From Rhipicephalus microplus (Eukaryota > Arthropoda > Arachnida > Ixodida > Ixodidae): a DNA stretch of 64,000 nt. A model generated the notes under the pieces. The model saw nothing but the letters and a program-made list of their open reading frames with translations, ran no database searches and had not been told where the DNA came from. Shown here in pieces: positions 12,600 to 23,851 of this stretch (positions are counted from its first letter, which is position 1; each line of letters begins with the position of its first letter). The stretch covers positions 2,777,821-2,841,820 of the forward strand of contig NC_134710.1 in the NCBI RefSeq assembly GCF_043290135.1, written 5' to 3'. Position numbers and translations under genes: made by a program.

Positions 12600-12862
12600 G
12601 GGCGAGAAGTACTACACAGGGATACAGCGAGCACGTCTCCGTGGTAAAAGTGATTCACGGTGACGCCGGGACAAAGGTCCGGTTGCTCGAGCGAGGGCAA
12701 AGGCACTCGCGTTGGCTTCGGAGAGATACGACTTGGCGCAGCCTGGCCACGCACTAGGACACCGCAACACTGTTCAGCCTAGCATTCGGAAGGGGGGTGA
12801 CATAAGGAAAGCATTCGCCGCGGGCGCAAGGCGCTGTTGGCGAAGTCCGAACGGGCCCCAAT
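12600..12862 (+). repeat. Dispersed repeat B, copy 2
   Basis: Second copy of the repeat at 7685-7943. After GAACGGGCCCCAATC it continues without interruption into GCAAAAGAAAAGCGTGCTTA, a phrase that in the first copy appears only after repeat C. Confidence 0.75.
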
Positions 12863-12907
12863 CAAAGGAAGCCGATGGGCGCAAAAGAAAAGCGTGCTTA
12901 CCCCCAT

Positions 12908-13020
12908 GACGCTCCGGAGGCGTATTTGGAATTGCTGGCCCCGCATCGCACGAAAGAGCGAAAAGAAAGAGTGTGAGGAGGACGCCAGTGTCAGCCTCAA
13001 AATTGCTCGCGCGCTATTTG
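12908..13020 (+). repeat. Dispersed repeat D, copy 1
   Basis: Matches 14606-14727 in reverse complement: GGCGTATTTGGAATTGCTGG, CGCATCGCACGAAAGAG and GTGTGAGGAGGACGCCAG recur there. Non-coding. Confidence 0.75.
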
Positions 13021-13387
13021 TTCGCCTCTGGAGGTGACGTGCTGGTGACGCGCGCGCTGGTGACGCAGCGACACCGCTAAACTTTCACACCTGCACCTAA
13101 TTTTCAGCCAAGCTCCCCACTCTGCCATAGACCCTCTCCGGCTAAGCGGCGCAGGCCCCGCCATCACCCGTGGTTACAAGGAATGGAGTCTGGGTTACAC
13201 AATAAGGTAGCGAAGAAGACTTAATTTGGGTGCTCGAGCTGCCTATTCAGACGCCGCGGAAGCCTCACAGAGGGCATTGTTAACTCCCTCAAGATTGGCC
13301 TCTTCGTGGTCATTTGAAGCAAAGACATGGGGGCGAATTTTCGCTCAGCCGCCGATCTCCCGAAGACACGCCGGCAGTCACTGTCGT

Positions 13388-13640
13388 CGCGGAGTGGTGG
13401 TGGTAATGGTTAGAAGGAAGAGGAAAAAGGCACGTAATTTCTGTCTCCCTTCAGGCGACACTGCGCAGTGCCTTATAGGGGTGGGGGGAAGGAGGGATAA
13501 AAAGAATAGAAGGAAAATAGATGAAGAAATAGACAGGCAAGCAGCGGAAAAAAGAAGGAGATAAGAAAGTGGGGATCCGGTCGAAGCAGTCCAAGGGCGG
13601 GGCGCCACAATGCGAGAGCTGCACGGCGTCAGGAGACCGC
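13388..13640 (+). repeat. Dispersed repeat C, copy 2
   Basis: Begins GTGGTGGTGGTAATGGTTAG and contains AAGGCAC.TAATTTCTG, CTGCGCAGTGCC and a purine-rich tract, as at 54713-54945. Its last part (AGTCCAAGGGCGGGGCGCCAC) matches 8180-8230. Probably a short interspersed element of unnamed type. Confidence 0.7.
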
Positions 13641-14605
13641 GGAGGGCGAACAAGTCGGCGGGAGCTACGCTGACGTCGGAGATCGTGAGGGCACAACCGT
13701 CCAGCTTGAAATCCTGCGAGCGAATCCGTCGCGGAGTCACGGAAACACAGAGGAGCGTTTACGGATGTTCCATCGTGCCGAAACACCCTCGCCCCTTCTG
13801 TGTCTTGGGTGGATTGCTACCGTGCGGCGAGGGCGCCAGCGAGGTAATTTCGATAAGATGGCGATAGTACGGTGATGGTTTCAATGAACGAAGAGGTTCC
13901 GACTGTCACCGTGAAGTTCCTCCGCGACGCCTTCAGCAGAGACAGCAGCAATGCTACTAACACGACGTGGATCGTCCTATTAGTTGCTTTGCTGTAGCTG
14001 GCGAGCCACTCGTGCACATCCGTCGATGCAGTGGTCGACGAGGAGGCACTTCAGTCAGATGGGCCGGCCGAACTGGCGTCTATTTCGCACGTAAATGTGC
14101 GCGAGGCTTCCATGTTTCGGAGCTGCGTCGTTGACCGAAACACGCTTCACGTTTGATGTGTTGGCGTCTAATTCAGACGTGAGCGTCTGGGCGTCTGCCA
14201 TGACAGTCGGAATCGCGTTTCTGCAAGGGCAGTTGGAACTAGTATGGTGTGTGACAGAAGTGCAATGCATGTGATTGAACGTTAGATGGTAATTTCGAAC
14301 TTTAATTCGCACATGAGCGTCGATCATGCCAGCAGTGGCACGTATGATGTAGTGTTTGATTGAATAAAACAAATAAAAAAGTCACTTTTTTACAACTCTT
14401 GTTGGTAGCACGGTTCGGCTCAGCTTTTGCAGGGAGAGGGAAACAGAGATGCAGAAAGGAAGTAGGGCAAGGTAGAGAAAAAGTGTGGCAACAGGCTGTA
14501 GAGGATTCCCTACGATGGAACGGCCGGAAAAACTCCGCACATTCTATTGCGGGCGCGTGCGTGCGTCACCAGCACATCACCTGCAGGCGTGCATGTCCCC
14601 TACAG
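13641..14605. other. No gene recognised (about 1 kb)
   Basis: A minus-strand frame at 14017-13817 contains a hydrophobic run (HVVLVALLLSLL), but no flanking exon, start context or family match supports a gene. The rest is unremarkable. Confidence 0.4.
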
Positions 14606-14727
14606 AGAGGAACCAATAGCGCGCTCGCAATCCTGACGCTGGCGCTGGCGTCCTCCTCGCACTCTTTCTTTTCCCTCTTTCGTGCGATGCGGGACCAGCA
14701 ATTCCAAATGCGCTCCCCGGAGAGATC
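14606..14727 (-). repeat. Dispersed repeat D, copy 2
   Basis: Inverted counterpart of 12908-13020, with the phrase GGCGTCCTCCTCGCACTCTT. Separation is about 1.6 kb. The two copies could be ends of one larger element, but the repeat-C insertion between them argues for independent copies. Confidence 0.65.
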
Positions 14728-14729
14728 TT

Positions 14730-16320
14730 GCCAAGGAGGAAGGAAAGGTAAAGAGAGGGCATGCCAAGCCGGCGCAGGGCATAAAAAATGTGGCGGAAAT
14801 TACGTCACGCGCGGCCATAATGACTAGGCACAATGGCGGCGTTTTGTTATTGTTGGTGTAGTGTGGTGCGGCACCGTTCAGGCGGTCCAGCGGCGGTGTG
14901 CGCGTTTTCATGGGCCTCGCACCTAACCGTGGCGTACTGCAGGTGTTCGACAGCATCCATTCTTTGTGCTGCATTGTTAGCTACGCGATTTCCCTTCGGT
15001 TGTGGTTGTAACCAGGTGTGTGAACTAGAAACCACGGAACGAGTGCGCATATATCTACTGCGAATTTTCAGCGTCCGTCAAAATTATGCTGAAAAGCCAT
15101 CGTAGAAGATTACGACTGTGCTCAAGAATTTGTTCAATGAATGCCTTGCAGGTTAGTGACAGTTATGTGGTGTTGCTTCTTATGACAACGGACGATGCAT
15201 TTGCGGTCCACAGGTCCTTATTAAGACTGTAATCTAATCTTGCTTTTCATGTTCCTCTACAGTTACCACATGCTTCTGCGCATTAAAGTTCCTGGTCTGC
15301 TTCGCTTAAGTTTCTCCCTCTTCGTAATATTCTCTCGCTCTCCGCAATATTGTCTGTATTGTAGCAAAACTCGTTAAAATTTCCACACGCACCTGCACAA
15401 GGTAACTAGATGCACCTCACTAGATGGGCGTGCTCATGCATTCAGAAGCTGACAAAGCCGTTCGAACGATGTTGACCAAGTGATGTTGGCCTTTTCTCAC
15501 GCAGTCCTTCGGCTAACTTTCCCACCTTTCGCCCTAACGCGATCCTGGTCTCCGTTCTCCGTAGCTACTAGTGCGCGTGAATCACACTAGAGACGTGTTC
15601 CCACGCACTTTCGGGTGGTCTTCGCTGCTTTCGTCCTACTGAAATCATGGCCTTTGGGATATCCGTAGGAACCAGTGCGCATCAGACAAAAGAGGAGCGA
15701 AAACGAAGAGGCCGGCGCAAACTCAACGGGCTGCCACGCACACAAGCTCCACCAACGCCGACTTTACTGGCATAATTACGTACCTCCGGGTTTATTTCAG
15801 GGAAGACATTTTTTGTTTTGTTTTTTTATCGTTGTGTTTAGCCCACAGTCTGACCGAAAATTTCATAAAGCCTAAAGAGAAGCGCGAAAGGGGTAAAAAG
15901 TGACCTGAAAGAAGCTGTACAAATTTCGGTGCCTGGTTCGTCGCGTGGCAATGTCCGATATATCATCTTTATTTTCACAAAGAACACATCAAATAAAAAA
16001 AAGCTTAACGTGCAACTTGCTGTGTTTATCGTAAACGCCGGCAGTGCAAGAGTACAACAGCCATACGCAGAGATTTCGTCAACCGTATCGCGGCAAGACA
16101 GCGTGTTGAAATCCGTTCCGTTGGTTTCGGATAGCACCGGCGCACAAGGCGCGCAGGCCACGTGCTTTTTGAGACAGAGAGGGAGTCGCGCCTCCTGCTT
16201 CGCATTCATATGTCAACAAGAAAGGAGAATTGGCCTAGTCAATATGGCCGACTTCCGGCTTCATCGGGCTTCACAACGAGTGACGTCAGGGCCTCTCCTT
16301 ACCTTTCCTTCCTCCGTGGA
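14730..16320. other. No gene recognised (1.6 kb)
   Basis: An ATGGCGGCG frame at 14833 is Cys-rich at its start but has no spacing that fits a THAP or other zinc finger. No repeat partner in the window. Nothing else is supported. Confidence 0.4.
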
Positions 16321-16324
16321 TCTC

Positions 16325-16530
16325 GCTCAGTCCCGACGCACGCACGTGAAACCTCCCCGGAGACTCTGCGCGCGGCGCCACAGTTGACATCCGCTACCGG
16401 GCGCAAGGGGTTAATACGTCACTCGTCACTCCCCCAGCGCGGTAGACCACGGCGGAGAGGAGAGTCATGTCAGGACATGAGAACGCAGAGAGAAGCGCAA
16501 AAGCCCGCGCAAAGGTGGTGGGCTAGCCTC
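16325..16530 (+). repeat. Dispersed repeat A, copy 2
   Basis: Second copy of 8300-8515, about 85 percent identical by eye, ending GCAAAGGTGGTGGGCTAGCC against GCAAAGGCGGCGGGCTAGCC in the first copy. It directly abuts the broken transposase end, so it marks a truncation or insertion point. Confidence 0.75.
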
Positions 16531-16534
16531 AATA

Positions 16535-16850
16535 CCCACACTGTATGGGTATACAGTTCCGTATGTCAAAACAGCTTTGCAAATCTCTGTCTCCCAGCTG
16601 CTGATGCAGGTGAACATGGTATGGGTGAAGTACTCCGCTCTTGAGTACGCGACAAACACTACTGCTGGAAACCCGGTCTCAGCACCCTCGTCGCCCACGC
16701 TTGCTTGGGGATGGGCTGCCATGTAAGCAAGAATGTCTGTTTCAAGAGACTCAGACACACCTTTTGTGCGCTGCCGCTGCTTTTCGAACGCGCTTGTCTC
16801 CTTGAGCGTTTCGTAATTTCGCACCAATGTCGAACTATTTACCCGAATTT
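16535..16850 (-). pseudogene. Mariner-like transposase, N-terminal DNA-binding part
   Basis: The frame from 16827 reads RNYETLKETSAFEKQRQRTK and SLETDILAYMAAHPQASV, a helix-turn-helix pattern of this transposase group (gap-repair HTH with the NPQxS phrase). One frameshift near 16680 leads into RVLKSGVLHPYHVHLHQQLG in another frame, the well-conserved linker HPYHxxLHQxL. The catalytic core is absent. Confidence 0.75.
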
Positions 16851-17664
16851 CTTGGTGCCGTCTGCGAAATAATCTTGCCGCCTCTCTCCTGTTTCCGTTC
16901 GCTCGGCCGAGGGTGACAACCTATTCGCACGTTCTCGATTAGTGAAATGCATCGTTCCAGAAAGACTTTCCCTCGTCGAAGCGAGTCGAAAAAAAAACTG
17001 TGCACCACATATTCCCATCGGGCTTTTGATATCCTTCCTTGGTCAAAATGTCACCCTCTGCACCACTATCATGGCTATTGTTAGCCCGAAAAGAAAAGTA
17101 AACGTTTGCGCTGCGCCGAATGCTGCCTCCGTTCTCGTATCGCAATGCACGTGGCAGCCACTTTTTCGTCAAAGTTTATTTTCTTTCTTTCTTTCTCTCC
17201 CCCCCCCCCATTCTTTTAATGGTACCATCCAACCATCGCTTAATGACCATCGTAGTCACCGATAGATTGTTCAAGCGACCTTCGTGCGTGAGAAACCTTC
17301 GCTAATTCGTTCAACTTACGTTTGAGGGCACTCAAAGCTCCGCGCGTTAGGCGCCAATCACAAGGCATTTTCTGAATTTCGCGCACTCAAACAAACCCTA
17401 GAAGAAAATTAACCAGCGTTTTTATCCTATCGTAACTTGAAAATTTGGTTATATCTGGATAAGAGCTTCGGGGCTTGTATTGATTTTTTTCTCTAAAGTC
17501 ATTGTTTGAAATTTTATTAGAATTATTTGTTAACTAGATGCTTGGTGAATAAAAAAATAATCTGACGAGCTACACACAGCGAAGAACAATACTGAGCTAG
17601 CTGGATACGCGTAGCCCTCATTTTTAATATTTTATTGCTTGGTGTTTTTAGCTGAAACACCCTG
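16535..17664 (-). mobile_element. Mariner-like DNA transposon, copy 2 (5' half)
   Basis: Read on the minus strand, the element starts at 17664 with CAGGGTGTTTCAGCTAAAAA next to a TA dinucleotide, runs through a leader of about 800 bases matching 5936-6570, and then enters a transposase N-terminus. It is cut off near 16535 where repeat A begins. The leader carries a homopolymer run of C/G at about 17200. Together with the C-terminal remnant at 6.9-7.4 kb this covers most of one transposon family. Confidence 0.75.
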
Positions 17665-17680
17665 TATTACAGGACTAAAT

Positions 17681-18225
17681 CATAACCATCATCATCTTTA
17701 TCATCATCATCATCATCAGCCTGATCATGGCAACTCTATGGCAATGGCCTCTCCCATGATCTGCCAATCAACCCGGTCCTGTGCTTTCTGTTGCCACGTT
17801 ATCCCTGCGAACATTTAATGATATAACTATCAGTTAAAGCGCACAAATAAACAGAAAGGAAGAGAAGACAAGCGCTGTTTATTAGTGCGCTTTAACTGAT
17901 AGTTATACCATGCATATCCAACTAGCCAAACTTTCGATTCTGTTGGAACATTTTAATATCATCACCCCACCTAACTGTCTGCCTCCCCTTTGGGCGTTTG
18001 TCTTCTCTGAGAATCCAGTCAGTTAGTCTTTATGACCAGCGGTAGTCCTGCCTACGTGCTACGTGCCCGGTTCATGTTCTTTTCTTCTTCTTGATTCCAA
18101 CCGTGATATCCTTAAGACCTTTTTGATCCCTGACCCACTCTGCTTCTTGTCTTTTGAGGTTAGGCCTACCTTTTTCCTTTCCATCGCTCACTGCGTCATC
18201 CTCAATTTAAGCTGAACCCTCTTTG
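17681..18225 (-). mobile_element. RTE-type LINE 3' fragment
   Basis: This is the same 3' end as 39428-40100 at lower identity: CCTCTCCCATGATCTGCCAA, TTATGACCAGCGGTAGTCCT and CTCAATTTAAGCTGAACCCT align in order. On the minus strand it would encode the C-terminus of the RTE ORF, but stops abound. The tail is an ATG/CAT array at 17690-17722. It is interrupted at 17820-17945 and 18226-20365 by insertions and resumes at 20366 for a few bases (GTAAGCCTACA). Confidence 0.85.
17820..17945. mobile_element. Fold-back insertion in the RTE fragment
   Basis: Arms of 33 bases (17822-17854 and 17875-17907) pair with one mismatch around a 20-base loop; the arm begins TATAACTATCAGTTAAAGCG. A one-sided tail follows (CATATCCAACTAGCCAAAC). 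The insertion is flanked by GAACATTTAAT at 17809 and GAACATTTTAAT at 17946, a probable target duplication. The tail resembles that of the larger insertion at 18226-20365, so I read both as Penelope-type relics. Confidence 0.75.
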
Positions 18226-18262
18226 GGCGATGGTTTAGACTCCAACCAAAAGTTTTGAAGAA

Positions 18263-18303
18263 ACCCGACGTTTCGGAACCAACTTGGTTCCTTCCTCAGG
18301 GGT
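18263..18303 (-). ncRNA. Hammerhead ribozyme motif (Penelope-type)
   Basis: On the minus strand the parts follow in order: stem I strand ACCC, core CTGAGGA, stem II GGAACC-loop-GGTTCC (six perfect pairs, five-base loop), core GAA, the short palindromic stem III ACGT, cleavage base C, then stem I strand GGGT. This is the minimal type I layout known from Penelope-like retroelements, where the very short stem III suggests action as a dimer. There is one extra A between the core and stem II. The motif is self-cleaving by family knowledge; activity here is not shown. Confidence 0.8.
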
Positions 18304-18452
18304 GACTGCGGAGGCTACGTAGCAGCGTCGTCTTCAAAACACTCGCGGAGTGGCTAATGACCCCCCCCCCTCTCTCTCTCTCTCGTTTTGCCGTGGAGCG
18401 CAGTCTATGTGAATACACTAGGAGAAGGGTTCCGAGAGAGCGGTTGATAATC

Positions 18453-19884
18453 GGGAGTTTTAGTGCTGGGTACGCAAGCTCTTGGGGCGTTGCGGGCTTC
18501 GGGGCGCGCGGCGTTGCGTACCCAACCCATACCCAACTGGACTGCCTTATAGAGGCGCGCCCGCAAACGCAAGCCGCACGAAGGTCACACGTGCTCGCAG
18601 CGCCATAGCGTCTTAATTGGCGCGTAAGTATTATTTATTTATGTTTACAATTTAAAATGTTAAATTAAACTTACATAGTGACATGATCTAAACTAATTTC
18701 AATAAATCATTTTTAAATAATATGACAGTTATCAACACGAAAAAAAACTTTTTCGTATGCGCCACACTTGCGACTGAAGCCGCCACCGAAGATGCCAAGC
18801 AATCCAGACGGCCGGTCGTAGTCCGACAAGCGCGACGACAGAGCAACGGTGTAACGTGTAGCTCTGTGTAACTTTTAGCTTGTACGTATACTTCTTTACG
18901 TTAACGTGTTACCGGATAACAGTTTGCGTTTACCGTCCAACGGGAAAGTGCCTCTTCCAACGTTTTGAGCTCATCATACGAAAACATGTATGCGTTTACG
19001 TTTTCGCAAACCACAAATGGTGATGCTAACTGCATTTAAACTGTATTTAACTTACATAGGAACGAATCACCGTTGCGGCAAAATCACGAGATTTTTTTTA
19101 TCGCAAAAAAGTGAAAAATACAAGGTTGCTGTAACGATAGTGTCGACATCTATTGACACTTCGTGACACCGCAGTCATGAACATGTTGGCTTACGCGTAA
19201 GGTTTTGAGGTGAAAATGAATAGAAAGGTTACTCATTTGTACTAACGCCACTGCGCGGTTTTTGCACCAGACGTACAATGCACAATGTTCCTGCAATAAC
19301 AATGTTGCGATTGTCTGGTTCATTATGACCGTGCTAGATGGCGCCACCTAATCAGCTGGTCGGGGGGCTGGCATATTTTTAGTTTCTATGTTCCAGGCAA
19401 ACCTAGCTTTGGTAATTTGGCTGAAACAATGTAATCCCTATTGGTGCTCGCACTTTGGCTTATTTTAACTCGACGGCTGGAGTATCCGCAGTGCGGATAC
19501 CATAAGTTCCTGCGAATTAAGGTGGACCTTACAAGGCGGCCGATCTATGCTGTCCGAGATATCACGCCTTTGTGTCATGCTATTTGTATAGTGGCTAGCC
19601 ACTCTAATATTTGTGCTTAAAACTTAAAAGTCACAGTGGTGGCTCTGGCCAGCCTCTGCTTTGCTCGCCGTGAAGGTAACATGATGCGCCAGCATGTGCG
19701 CCAGAGCAACTTATCTCCGCTAGGAGGCCAGTGGTGGCAGCGTTGTTTATGGCCGCACGGACGCATGGCCCCATCGCCCCAGCGATCTCGCGACGCATCT
19801 GTTTGGGGTTTCGCGCATGCGCAATACCACCACCCCAACGTCCTGGGTACGCAAGCCGCTTGGGTACCCAGCACTAAAACTCCC
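18453..19884. mobile_element. Nested 1.4-kb TIR element without transposase
   Basis: GGGAGTTTTAGTGCTGGG at 18453 recurs as its reverse complement ending at 19884; 26 of 27 terminal bases match (GGGTACGCAAGC versus GGGTACCCAAGC). The interior has no recognisable transposase. It lies between the arms of the Penelope-type insertion, so it entered later. No clear target duplication was found. Confidence 0.7.
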
Positions 19885-19978
19885 TAATATGGGCGTGACG
19901 ACCATCGTTGAAAGCGAGCCGAACTGGAGGAGAAGGTTGTTACTCGAGTCGTGGCCCATACAGAGGACAGCTCATAAT

Positions 19979-20109
<131 letters not shown>

Positions 20110-20237
20110 GGAACCCTTCCCCCAGTGTAATCACATGGACTGCGCTCCACGGCAAAACGAGAGAGAAAGGGGGGGGGGGGGGCATTAGCCACCCCGCGAG
20201 TGCTTCGAAGACGACCCTGCTACGTAGCCTCCGCAGT

Positions 20238-20281
20238 CACCCCTGAGGAAGAAACCAAGGTGGTTCCGAAGCGTCGGATTG
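20238..20281 (+). ncRNA. Degenerate hammerhead motif in the right arm
   Basis: Inverted counterpart of the motif at 18263-18303. Core CTGAGGA (20243-20249) is intact and stem II AAACC..GGTTCC is slightly worn. The second core reads GAAG instead of GAAA, and stem I on the 3' side has changed from GGGT to GGAT. Probably inactive. Confidence 0.6.
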
Positions 20282-20399
20282 CTTCAAAACTTTTGGTTGG
20301 AGTCTAAATCATCTCCCAGTTTCATACCCAACCAGACAGACTTTTGTCGAATGTTTACTTTCAAGTGAACCCTCTTTGTAAGCCTACACACTAAGCCAC

Positions 20400-20650
20400 A
20401 AAAGACTAAAAGGGGTCTGTGGTTCGTCCTTTTGGGGGGTAACTGCATTGCCACAACCATTACTCCCCAAAGGATGATAAATTCGACCTTTCGGGAGTAA
20501 CTCTCAGGGGACGAACTGTTTAGTCCTCAGTATTTTTGAAGGACGAAATTTCAAGGAGTAAAAGTTACCATTTTATGAGAGTGACTGCGTAGGACAAACT
20601 GTTAGAGCCATCAGTTGCTCCTTCTCGAAAATGATCAATTTTATCACAAT
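20400..20650. repeat. Hairpin-rich repeat segment
   Basis: Contains a stem of about 14 pairs, CCTTTTGGGGGGTAA (20428) with TTACTCCCCAAAGG (20460), and several further AGTAAC/GTTACT-like motifs with GGACGAA or TTCGTCC. The pattern suggests a MITE or short repeat of unknown family. Confidence 0.45.
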
Positions 20651-20756
20651 TTCTAGCTGAATTACCGAGAACTTGGTGGTTGATGAATGCGTTTGACGAC
20701 GTATGCAATCCATACACAAGAAGTAAATTCAGAAATAAACTACGGAAAATTCGCGA

Positions 20757-20826
20757 CAAACACACAGGATTTGAACTTCGACCACTGGATCAGCAGAGGC
20801 GTACGCTAACCAATATACCACGCCCC
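20757..20826 (-). mobile_element. tRNA-like SINE fragment
   Basis: Reverse complement reads GGGGCGTGGTATATTGGTTA (A box like) and, 40 bases on, GAAGTTCAAATCCTGTG (B box). The arms do not pair into a full cloverleaf. Best read as a tRNA-derived SINE piece or tRNA pseudogene. Confidence 0.5.
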
Positions 20827-20829
20827 AGT

Positions 20830-22765
20830 TCACAACGGAGTGAAAATTACCGGGGCATATGTAGGCATTGCCTGGACGCTGCACGTTATTCCATGTTCCT
20901 CAAACTATCCTTCAGCGTTTGGCAAGCAGTCATTCGGTGATCACGTTCGTGAAAATGTCAGATGCGTTGAATAAGTATTTTTGCAGGCATGGTTCGGGCG
21001 CATTTGTATGCTTGTTGAACGTATGCATGCTTAAATGTTCCCCCGTTGCCGTCACTGTGCTGATCTTGCTCGCTTTATAGAGTACAGAGCGTGGTTGGTA
21101 ATGTCGTTCAGCGAAAATGTCTGTTTATTGACAAAAAAATTAGAACGTTTAAATAAACAACCAAGTTTATTGAGCGACTCGTGTCAGTTATGCACCATCG
21201 AGTGCACACATCAATTCAGCACCTTTTATCAATACAAACTATACAGTCTAGGAGAGACAATAAAAGAAACAATGCTTCATAGGAATGGATGGTGTCATGC
21301 CGACTTCAATCAGTGCAACCACCCCTTTGACAGCTGCTGAGAGCATGTTCGTAGCTGCAAGATAGTGACTTTCCTCGGAAGGCGCAACGCTTTCACTCAT
21401 TGGTTTTCTGAAAAGTTATTGCAGAAGCATTCATTGTTTCAGGCGGAACTGTTCGTGCACTTGTAGTTACGTCCAATTGCGTAAAAATTCCACGAAAACT
21501 GCTTTTTCACAGGACCCGTCCTAATGCACTGAAACAGTTCCAAACAGGTTATGAAGCTCAAGAAGCCCGTTGAGTTTAACGCTTCAAGCTTTCACTGCGA
21601 TACGCGTGTGAGACCAATTACTTATCAATGAAGCTTGCACTTCACTTTAGATATTTAAAACTGAAACATAGCTAGCATCCCTACAGACGGTGCCACCGAC
21701 GTGGTCACCGACTGCCTGTGTTAGCAGCGTCAAGCCAGCTAGACATGCAATTTTAACAGCTGACCTCCCCTAAAGTATAGTTGTTTACCGTGTAAAATGA
21801 CATTGTGTGGATTTTAAGTGTCTTTTTAAGTGCGGAAATCTCTCATAAATAGTGCTTATTCGTGCTGCACTGTAAGCAAAACAATTTATGAACAGCTGTA
21901 CTTGCTACAGCTAATGGCTACACTTTTTCATATGCCACAGAAGTGACGACCTTGCAACAAAAAACGCTTTTCAGTACTACGTAACGTGTTGTGGGCCACC
22001 TCTTAAGTGCATACGCCCCAAATAAACAAAATTATTTAAGGTAGAACTTAGGTCACCAAGGTGACAAAAAACTAAGTGAGAGCTGTTGCACTCACTTAGC
22101 CCTTTCTGACATCAGCTCCAAAACAATTGGTTCTAGCCTAAAATAACTTACATGAGACAGCGCTGAATTTTTCACGCTGAAAGCTACATGCCCCGAGAAT
22201 ATTTGACAGCCGGCAATAAAGGCGGAACGCATTTCATGACTTACTTGTTCGCAGTTTCTCGGTATGTGGCAAATTAGCGTCATTCAGCCATAAAGTGTTA
22301 AAGACCAAAACTCGTTGAAACTACCACCAACTTTCTAATCATCCTTAAGCAAGTTTCTAACTGTGAGTGAACATAATTTGATAATTTCACAACTACCTTT
22401 ACTGTCATTTTAGAATGATTAAACTTTTTTAAATGTTGAGGTCATTTGTATGAATAAATTTTTAAGTATTTCCAGCCATCTCTTTTTCAATGCATCTTTT
22501 CTTGGAATTATATCAATAAAGTCTTTTCACAGCAATTCATAAGCGCCGATCTTTTGTCAAGTTACATATACATAAATTTCTTTTTTGATAAAAAATTGTT
22601 TCGATATACTCGTAGACGATTCTGTTATTAAAAGTGGTTTAAATTTGTTTTCAATAGTACTGTGTTTTACCACGTACCACCATGTGTAACCACACAATTT
22701 GTTTCACGTGCTTCTGTGCTTTGATCTCAGACAACATTGGCAGTATTTCTAAATAAGTAAATGAA
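20830..22765. other. No gene recognised (1.9 kb)
   Basis: AT-rich. Frames are short and without known motifs. No repeat partner seen in the window. Confidence 0.5.
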
Positions 22766-22779
22766 TGCAATCCCAGTCT

Positions 22780-23018
22780 TGATTGATATGTGGGGTTTAA
22801 CGTACCAAAAACCACCGTATGATTATGAGAGACGTCGTAGTGGAGGGCTCCGGAAATTTCGACCACTTGGGGTCCTTTAACGTGCACCCAAATCTGAGCA
22901 CACGGGCCTACAACATTCCCGCCTCTATCGGAAATGCAGCCGCCGAAGCCGGGATTCGATCCCACAATCTGCGGGTCAGCAGCCGAGTACCTTAGCCACT
23001 AGACCACCGCGGCGGGGC
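22780..23018 (-). mobile_element. Ruka-like SINE, copy 2
   Basis: Full-length minus-strand copy from the tail (TTGATTGATATGTGGGG) to the tRNA head (CCACTAGACCACCGCGGCGG). Flanked by GCAATCCCAGTCT (22767) and GCAATCGCAGTCT (23019), a 13-base target duplication with one change. Confidence 0.9.
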
Positions 23019-23599
23019 GCAATCGCAGTCTGAGCACTCAATGAACACAGGTGTGCTTCTAGGATGAAAAAACTAACACAAAATCGACACACTGGGCGCT
23101 TTATAGATGTTAACGAATAAATGCCAGAGAAACATAATGGCCAACACTTGACGGAAGGCTCACTTCTGGTGCCAGAGTGCGGCTTTTGTTGTACTATGGC
23201 CCTTTGGCTTCTCAAGTACTTCTGTTGTTTTTATTAAAAGGAAACTATTGCTGCATTACAGACCAAAGTAATGTAGTTGCGATGGAGTATGTAAACATCC
23301 GCGTATTTTCGGGCATTACCACTCAGCTGCAGGTGCAGCTCAGTTTGCAGCTGAATATTAGAAGGTTGTGGGATCAAGAACGAGCTCTAGCAGTCGCATT
23401 TCAATGAACGTAAAATGGAAACTGCTTGTCTGTGTCCTAATGCCTGGTAATGATTTGCAAGGTGGTTCTTCCACACCATCATCCTTCCCCATTATAACAT
23501 GCCTCATATTGCGATAATAGTTTTGCCACAATAAATGCCATGGTAATTTTTTTTCTTACATGAATTCTGGAAACAATGGGTAACATAGATCTGCTCACT

Positions 23600-23840
23600 T
23601 GCCCCGCCGCGGTGGTCTAGTGGCTGAGGCACTCGGCTGCTGACCCGCACGTCGCGAGATTGAATCCCGGCGGCGGCTGCATTTCCGATGGAAGGGGAAA
23701 TGCTGTAGGCCCGTGTGCTCAGATTTTGGTGCACGTTAAAGAACCCCAGGTGGTCGAAATTTCCGGAGCCCTCTACTACGGCGTCTCTCAAAATCATATG
23801 GTGGTTGTGGGACGTTAAACCCCACATATCAATCAATCCA
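23600..23840 (+). mobile_element. Ruka-like SINE, copy 3
   Basis: Complete plus-strand copy with A and B boxes and the tail CCCACATATCAATCAATC. Flanked by a perfect 11-base target duplication ATCTGCTCACT at 23589-23599 and 23841-23851, so a fairly recent LINE-mediated insertion. Confidence 0.92.
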
Positions 23841-23851
23841 ATCTGCTCACT

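Noticed and set aside
14833..15105. Cys-rich ATG frame resembling a THAP start
   Set aside because: Cys/His spacing does not fit THAP or another zinc finger and no downstream AVPTIF-like motif is seen.
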